Positions 5,934-9,582 of a DNA stretch of 9,582 nt are shown here, piece after piece (the stretch's first letter is position 1; each line of letters starts with the position of its first letter). The position numbers and the translations under genes are program-made. A model generated the notes under the pieces. It was not told where the DNA came from and searched no databases. It saw only the letters and a program-made list of their open reading frames with translations. The DNA is from Aalborgiella sp043775055 (GTDB lineage: Bacteria; Pseudomonadota; Gammaproteobacteria; Burkholderiales; Burkholderiaceae_C), in contig JAYVSU010000118.1 of NCBI GenBank assembly GCA_043775055.1, forward strand, positions 1-9,582, in the 5' to 3' direction.

Positions 5934-8132
5934 TCAATAACGCCCAAGGTTCATCACCTTGTTCCAAGCAGACACAAAATCACAAACGAAGGCATCCTGC
6001 GCATCGCTTGACGCGTAAACCTCTGCCAACGCGCGCAGCTGCGAGTTTGAGCCAAAGACCAAGTCTACGACGGTGCCCGTCCACTTTGGCGCACCTGTTG
6101 AACGGTCGCTGCCTTCAAGCACGCCATCGGTTGCGGATTTTTTCCACGTCGTGCGCATGTCCAGTAAGTTAACAAAGAAATCATTGGTCAACGCGCCCGA
6201 CTGTTTGGTAAACACGCCATGTTTTGACTGATCAACATTCGCATCCAAAGCACGCAATCCACCAATCAGCACCGTCATCTCTGGTGCGGTCAAAGTCAAT
6301 AACTGCGCTTTATCAAGTAGCAGCTCAGCCTGATACGCCTCCATACCCTTGCGGACATAGTTGCGGAAACCATCGGCCTTAGGTTCTAGCGGCGCGAACG
6401 ATTCAACATCAGTCTGCGCTTGGGTGGCGTCTGTGCGCCCTGCTGAAAACGGCACGACAACATCTTGACCCGTCTTTTTCGCAGCAGCTTCGACCGCCGC
6501 ATTGCCAGCCAACACAATCAAATCAGCCAGCGATATTTTTTTGCCACCGGTCTGCGCGTCGTTGAATGATTGCTGGATGCCTTCCAAAATAGCAAGCACC
6601 TTGGCCAGTTGCGCAGGCTGGTTAACCTCCCAATCCTTCTGCGGCGCAAGTCGGATACGTGCACCGTTCGCGCCACCGCGCTTGTCGCCACCACGGAAGG
6701 TTGAGGCCGACGCCCAAGCGGTGCTAACTAGTTGTGAAACAGTTAAACCTGATGCCAAAACCTGCGCTTTCAAAGCCGCAACATCTTTGTCATCGACCAA
6801 TGCGTGGTCAACCGCTGGAACAGGGTCTTGCCAAATCAACACTTCCTGCGGTACCAGCTTGCCCAAGTAGCGCGCACGCGGCCCCATGTCGCGGTGCGTG
6901 AGCTTGAACCAAGCGCGGGCGAAGGCGTCGGCAAACGCTTGCGGATTCGCCATAAATTGGCGCGAGATTTTCTCGTAAATCGGGTCGACACGCATCGCCA
7001 TGTCTGCGGTAGACATCATCGGTGCGTGGCGCTTGCTCGGGTCATGCGCATCTGGCACGGTGTCCGCGCCCGCCTCGCCTTTGGGCTTCCACTGTTGTGC
7101 GCCAGCGGGGCTTTTGGTCATCTCCCACTCGTAGCCAAAAAGGGTTTCAAAATAACTCATGTCCCACTTGATTGGCGTGGGTGTCCAAGCGCCTTCCAAG
7201 CCGCTGCTGATGGCATCGACGCCCTTGCCGCTGCCAAAGCTGCTCTTCCAGCCCAAGCCTTGCTCCTCAATGCCCGCACCTTCAGGCTCTGGGCCAACGT
7301 ATTTACTCGGGTCAGCAGCGCCGTGGGTTTTGCCAAAGGTGTGGCCGCCAGCAGTCAGTGCCACGGTCTCTTCATCGTCCATCGCCATGCGGGCAAAGGT
7401 CTCGCGGATATCACGGGCTGAGCCCAGCGCATCCATGTTGCCGTTCGGGCCTTCTGGATTCACGTAGATCAGGCCCATTTGCACGGCAGCCAGCGGGTTA
7501 GCCAGATCACGCTCGCCAGTATAGCGCTGGTCGTCCAACCATTTGCCTTCTGGCCCCCAGTAAATATCTTCTTCAGGCTCCCAAATATCCTCACGCCCGC
7601 CCGCGAAGCCAAAGGTTTTGCAACCCATAGATTCCAGCGCGACATTGCCCGTCAAAATCATCAAATCTGCCCAAGAAATCTTGTTGCCATACTTTTGCTT
7701 GATAGGCCACAGCAAACGCCGCGCTTTGTCCAAGCTCACATTGTCTGGCCAGCTGTTCAGCGGAGCAAAGCGTTGCGCGCCGTTACCCGCACCACCACGT
7801 CCATCCGCAATGCGGTACGTACCCGCAGAATGCCATGCCATGCGGATGAAAAACGGGCCGTAGTGCCCGTAGTCCGCCGGCCACCAATCTTGCGAGTCCG
7901 TCATCAATCCGTGCAAGTCTTTCACCACGGCGTCTAAATCAAGACTTTTAAATGCTTCGGCGTAATTAAACGCCTCGCCCATCGGGTTAGATTTAGCATC
8001 GTGCTGATGCAGCATCTTCAAGTTCAACTGGTTCGGCCACCAATTGGGATTGGCGGATGATTTAGCTGCCGTCGTTTGACCTGCTGCGTGTGCTGCTGTG
8101 TGGGGGAAGGGGCATTTGGCTTCGTTGGACAT
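5934..8132 (-). CDS. katG: Catalase-peroxidase KatG
   Basis: A 732-residue heme enzyme, full length for the family, that breaks down hydrogen peroxide by catalase and peroxidase reactions. The N-terminal domain (about 1-420) holds all expected residues: distal Arg97, Trp100 and His101 in RMAWHSAGTYR; Tyr223 (LIYVNPEG) and Met249 (FARMAM), which with Trp100 make the family's Met-Tyr-Trp covalent adduct; proximal His264 in GGHTFGKTHG; Trp316 (EGAWT) and Asp377 (STADMAMR). Spacings Tyr-Met (26) and Tyr-His (41) equal those in the M. tuberculosis enzyme. The C-terminal domain (about 430-732) is the usual heme-less duplicate. There is no signal peptide, so it is cytosolic. AAGGAG (8139-8144), 6 nt before ATG 8132, fixes the start. 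It is downstream of two lipoprotein genes but separated by 139 bp with its own promoter, so it is likely an independent peroxide-stress gene. Confidence 0.97.
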   Translation of the reverse strand: MSNEAKCPFPHTAAHAAGQTTAAKSSANPNWWPNQLNLKMLHQHDAKSNPMGEAFNYAEAFKSLDLDAVVKDLHGLMTDSQDWWPADYGHYGPFFIRMAWHSAGTYRIADGRGGAGNGAQRFAPLNSWPDNVSLDKARRLLWPIKQKYGNKISWADLMILTGNVALESMGCKTFGFAGGREDIWEPEEDIYWGPEGKWLDDQRYTGERDLANPLAAVQMGLIYVNPEGPNGNMDALGSARDIRETFARMAMDDEETVALTAGGHTFGKTHGAADPSKYVGPEPEGAGIEEQGLGWKSSFGSGKGVDAISSGLEGAWTPTPIKWDMSYFETLFGYEWEMTKSPAGAQQWKPKGEAGADTVPDAHDPSKRHAPMMSTADMAMRVDPIYEKISRQFMANPQAFADAFARAWFKLTHRDMGPRARYLGKLVPQEVLIWQDPVPAVDHALVDDKDVAALKAQVLASGLTVSQLVSTAWASASTFRGGDKRGGANGARIRLAPQKDWEVNQPAQLAKVLAILEGIQQSFNDAQTGGKKISLADLIVLAGNAAVEAAAKKTGQDVVVPFSAGRTDATQAQTDVESFAPLEPKADGFRNYVRKGMEAYQAELLLDKAQLLTLTAPEMTVLIGGLRALDANVDQSKHGVFTKQSGALTNDFFVNLLDMRTTWKKSATDGVLEGSDRSTGAPKWTGTVVDLVFGSNSQLRALAEVYASSDAQDAFVCDFVSAWNKVMNLGRY

Positions 8133-8138
8133 GATGTT

Positions 8139-8144
8139 CTCCTT
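8139..8144 (-). promoter_or_regulatory. Shine-Dalgarno of katG
   Basis: AAGGAG on the minus strand, 6 nt from the ATG; among the strongest ribosome binding sites in the window, as fits an abundant stress enzyme. Confidence 0.75.
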
Positions 8145-8172
8145 GGGATTGTTTATTTGTCACTATACGTTC

Positions 8173-8201
8173 AATGTAGAACGTCGGCCCCGATTGGTCA
8201 A
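8173..8201 (-). promoter_or_regulatory. katG: Sigma70-type promoter of katG
   Basis: On the minus strand TTGACC (8201-8196, 5/6) and TACATT (8178-8173, 4/6) are 17 bp apart. Transcription would start near 8166, leaving a ~34-nt leader with the AAGGAG site. Confidence 0.55.
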
Positions 8202-8218
8202 AGCTATTTTCTTTATCA
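8193..8218. promoter_or_regulatory. Possible OxyR-like site overlapping the katG -35
   Basis: Plus strand: ATTG, 7 nt, CTAT, 7 nt, ATCA. The published OxyR pattern is ATAG-N7-CTAT-N7-ATAG-N7-CTAT; here the first three quarters match 3/4, 4/4 and 2/4 and the fourth (AGCT at 8226-8229) hardly at all. The position over the -35 is right for an activator, but the match is partial. A separate 6-bp inverted repeat, AGCTAT (8202-8207) and ATAGCT (8224-8229), is also present. Confidence 0.3.
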
Positions 8219-8236
8219 CATCGATAGCTATACCCA

Positions 8237-8255
8237 ATACATGCACGCCATGTAT
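8237..8255. repeat. Perfect 7-bp inverted repeat between lipoprotein gene and katG
   Basis: ATACATG, CACGC, CATGTAT. It lies just past the end of the downstream lipoprotein gene and upstream of the katG promoter. No T-tract follows, so it may be a weak terminator or a protein-binding site. Confidence 0.4.
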
Positions 8256-8271
8256 CGTCAATATTGCTGGT

Positions 8272-8670
8272 CTAGCGCTGCACTGGTGCAACAGCGGCGG
8301 CTGGACGCGGCGCTCGCACGGCTGGGCGTCTGGTGTTGGGCACTGCTTTAACTCTTGGTGAGAGGCGACGCACCGGCGCTACAGAAGCCGGCCCCACTGG
8401 CACGACCTGAGCCGCAGGTACGCTGTTACGGTACACCGGATACGCCGGCTGGTAGTAAGGTGTGGCGTACGGCGTTGAGTAACCGTAGGGGTACGAATAC
8501 GGCGCATAGTACGGCTGGTTGTAATACGGCTGCGTGTAATACGGCTGGACAGAATCTACCGACCTCACCGTGCCACCCTGCTGCGGTGCAACCACGCACC
8601 CCGCCAGCAGCAACGACACCACAGCAGCGCCCAAAGTCAACTTTGCCAGCTTCATGTGTGAATCAACCAT
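8272..8670 (-). CDS. Tyr/Pro-rich lipoprotein with cationic C-terminus, paralogue 1
   Basis: A 132-residue predicted lipoprotein of unrecognised family. The N-terminus has Lys residues, a hydrophobic core (LTLGAAVVSLLLAGC) and a lipobox LAGC with Cys25; Val at +2 predicts sorting to the outer membrane. The mature chain falls in three parts: a Tyr-rich repeat region of QPYYT/QPYYN/QPYYA units (about residues 42-80), a PAAQVVPV motif, and a basic, Pro/Ala-rich tail from RRLSPRVK onward with many Arg and almost no acidic residues. Such low-complexity surface proteins lack a fold that can be named; the cationic tail could touch peptidoglycan, LPS or another polyanion (inference). AAGGAG, 5 nt before ATG 8670, supports this start over the Met at residue 6, and this site overlaps the stop codon of the upstream paralogue, so the two are translationally coupled. 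Confidence 0.75.
   Translation of the reverse strand: MVDSHMKLAKLTLGAAVVSLLLAGCVVAPQQGGTVRSVDSVQPYYTQPYYNQPYYAPYSYPYGYSTPYATPYYQPAYPVYRNSVPAAQVVPVGPASVAPVRRLSPRVKAVPNTRRPAVRAPRPAAAVAPVQR
8510..8547 (-). repeat. 15-bp tandem repeat encoding QPYY units
   Basis: TACGGCTG on the plus strand recurs at 8510, 8525 and 8540, a strict 15-bp period (5 codons) that encodes successive QPYYx units of the lipoprotein. Such arrays can gain or lose units by slippage in frame. Confidence 0.6.
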
Positions 8671-8675
8671 ATGCG

Positions 8676-8681
8676 CTCCTT
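8676..8681 (-). promoter_or_regulatory. Shine-Dalgarno overlapping the stop codon of the upstream lipoprotein
   Basis: On the minus strand TAAGGAG contains both the TAA stop of the upstream gene (8682-8680) and the AAGGAG site for ATG 8670, implying translational coupling. Confidence 0.65.
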
Positions 8682-9051
8682 AATTCACAGGCCTGACCTG
8701 CGCAGCAGGTAAATTGCTGCGGTCTGGCCCACTGCGTTCGGGCCCTTCGCGATTCAGAGGAACCTGCCCATTGTCTACCGGCCTTACCTGTGCCGCTGGC
8801 AGATTGTTGCTTGGGTAAGGGTAATTTGGATACGTCTGGAAAGACGGCTCATACCAAGGCGAATAGTACGGCGAGGTTAAAGGCTGCGAATAATAGGGCT
8901 GGTACACCGGTGGGTAATACGTCGAACTTGGCGATGGATACACCGTGCCATAGCCCTGCGCTGGGTGCGGCACCACCACGCAGCCTGCCAGCAACCAAGT
9001 GGCCGCTGCAGCCAGACTTAATTTCACAATGTTGGACTGAAATGTTGACAT
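8680..9051 (-). CDS. Tyr/Pro-rich lipoprotein, paralogue 2
   Basis: A 123-residue predicted lipoprotein from ATG 9051, paralogous to the next gene. Signal region VKLSLAAAATWLLAGC with lipobox LAGC, then VVVPHP, predicting outer membrane sorting. The middle is rich in Tyr, Pro and Ser (YYPPVYQPYYSQP, SPYYSPWYEP, YPNYPYP). The C-terminal part carries two copies of NLPAAQVRPV, flanking a charged linker (REGPERSGPDRS); the related PAAQVVPV occurs once in the other paralogue. The two DNA copies differ at many third positions, so the peptide rather than the DNA is conserved. GGAG at 9058-9061 with a 6-nt spacer selects ATG 9051; an in-frame ATG at 9063 lacks a Shine-Dalgarno. Function not recognised. 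It is the first gene of a two-gene operon, divergent from glnS. Confidence 0.72.
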   Translation of the reverse strand: MSTFQSNIVKLSLAAAATWLLAGCVVVPHPAQGYGTVYPSPSSTYYPPVYQPYYSQPLTSPYYSPWYEPSFQTYPNYPYPSNNLPAAQVRPVDNGQVPLNREGPERSGPDRSNLPAAQVRPVN

Positions 9052-9076
9052 ACTGAACTCCATTTGAATCTTTTTT

Positions 9077-9097
9077 TAGAGCCTATTTTGCGCTCTA
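9077..9097 (-). promoter_or_regulatory. Stem-loop upstream of the lipoprotein operon
   Basis: TAGAGC (9077-9082) and GCTCTA (9092-9097) form a perfect 6-bp stem with a 9-nt loop. In the lipoprotein direction it is followed by an A-tract, then GGAG and the start. It could be a leader hairpin; it is not a terminator, as no T-tract follows in that direction. Confidence 0.35.
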
Positions 9098-9104
9098 TGT
9101 TCCC

Positions 9105-9158
9105 ATTAGATGCCTATGCCAGCGCTAGACTTTGCGCTTTAGCAACTGTCCTACAGTT
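9105..9158. promoter_or_regulatory. Divergent lipoprotein/glnS intergenic region with palindromes
   Basis: The 150-bp gap holds a candidate minus-strand -10, TCTAAT (9110-9105, 5/6, no good -35), and a perfect palindrome AACTGT-CCT-ACAGTT (9144-9158). AGCGC (9121-9125) and GCGCT (9134-9138) form another short inverted repeat. Their role is unknown; the palindrome could be an operator. Confidence 0.3.
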
Positions 9159-9188
9159 AATCGCGCCGAAAAGCGACAAACTCGCGTC

Positions 9189-9194
9189 TAAAAT
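9189..9194 (+). promoter_or_regulatory. -10 element of the glnS promoter, possibly leaderless
   Basis: TAAAAT is followed by seven bases (CGTTTCC) and ATG 9202, with no Shine-Dalgarno between. No good -35 is seen. The arrangement matches that at glsA. Confidence 0.4.
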
Positions 9195-9201
9195 CGTTTC
9201 C

Positions 9202-9582
<381 letters not shown>

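Noticed and set aside
6804..7937. Plus-strand open frames of 150-205 codons opposite katG
   Set aside because: They lie wholly inside katG, show no recognisable domain and have no supporting ribosome binding site.
8272..9051. A link between the Tyr-rich lipoproteins and KatG through tyrosine cross-linking
   Set aside because: KatG has no export signal and its own promoter; adjacency alone does not support it.

Overview
The window looks like chromosomal DNA of a betaproteobacterium, most likely Burkholderiales/Comamonadaceae (Rhodoferax, Polaromonas or Limnohabitans-like). This is inferred from two orphan periplasmic TctC/Bug-type binding proteins without TctA/TctB, from a GlnRS with an N-terminal insertion, and from moderate GC with AT-rich promoters. 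No tRNA, rRNA, CRISPR, transposase or integrase was seen.

Layout. (1) Bases 1-410: 3' end of a sterol-desaturase-family membrane di-iron protein, convergent with (2) a TIM-barrel amidohydrolase of the lactonase-like COG3618 type (420-1238, minus). (3) Divergent from it, a GntR/UTRA regulator (1285-2049) followed by two Bug/TctC periplasmic binding proteins (2087-3115 and 3164-4165). The 46-bp divergent gap holds two overlapping promoters and a perfect palindrome, so this set reads as one small regulated unit for taking up and hydrolysing an unidentified carboxylate or lactone. (4) A type II toxin-antitoxin pair: a ribbon-helix-helix antitoxin and a PIN_3-type toxin (4239-4955), under a promoter buried in a perfect 16-3-16 palindrome. 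(5) A glutaminase (4982-5911), convergent with (6) a catalase-peroxidase katG (5934-8132, minus) that has its own promoter and a possible OxyR-like site. (7) Two paralogous Tyr/Pro-rich lipoprotein genes on the minus strand (9051-8680, then 8670-8272), translationally coupled. (8) On the plus strand, the 5' part of glnS, which runs off the end of the window.

The genes are mostly ordinary families. The best leads are regulatory: the toxin-antitoxin operator, made of two TGTAnTACA boxes exactly one helical turn apart; the shared GntR/amidohydrolase control region; and three genes (amidohydrolase, glsA, glnS) whose -10 hexamer ends only 6-7 nt before the ATG with no Shine-Dalgarno, the architecture of leaderless mRNAs. 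Others are an AT-rich hairpin that supplies signal-peptide codons in the first tctC, and the repeated PAAQVxPV peptide shared by the two lipoproteins. I found no convincing wholly new system.
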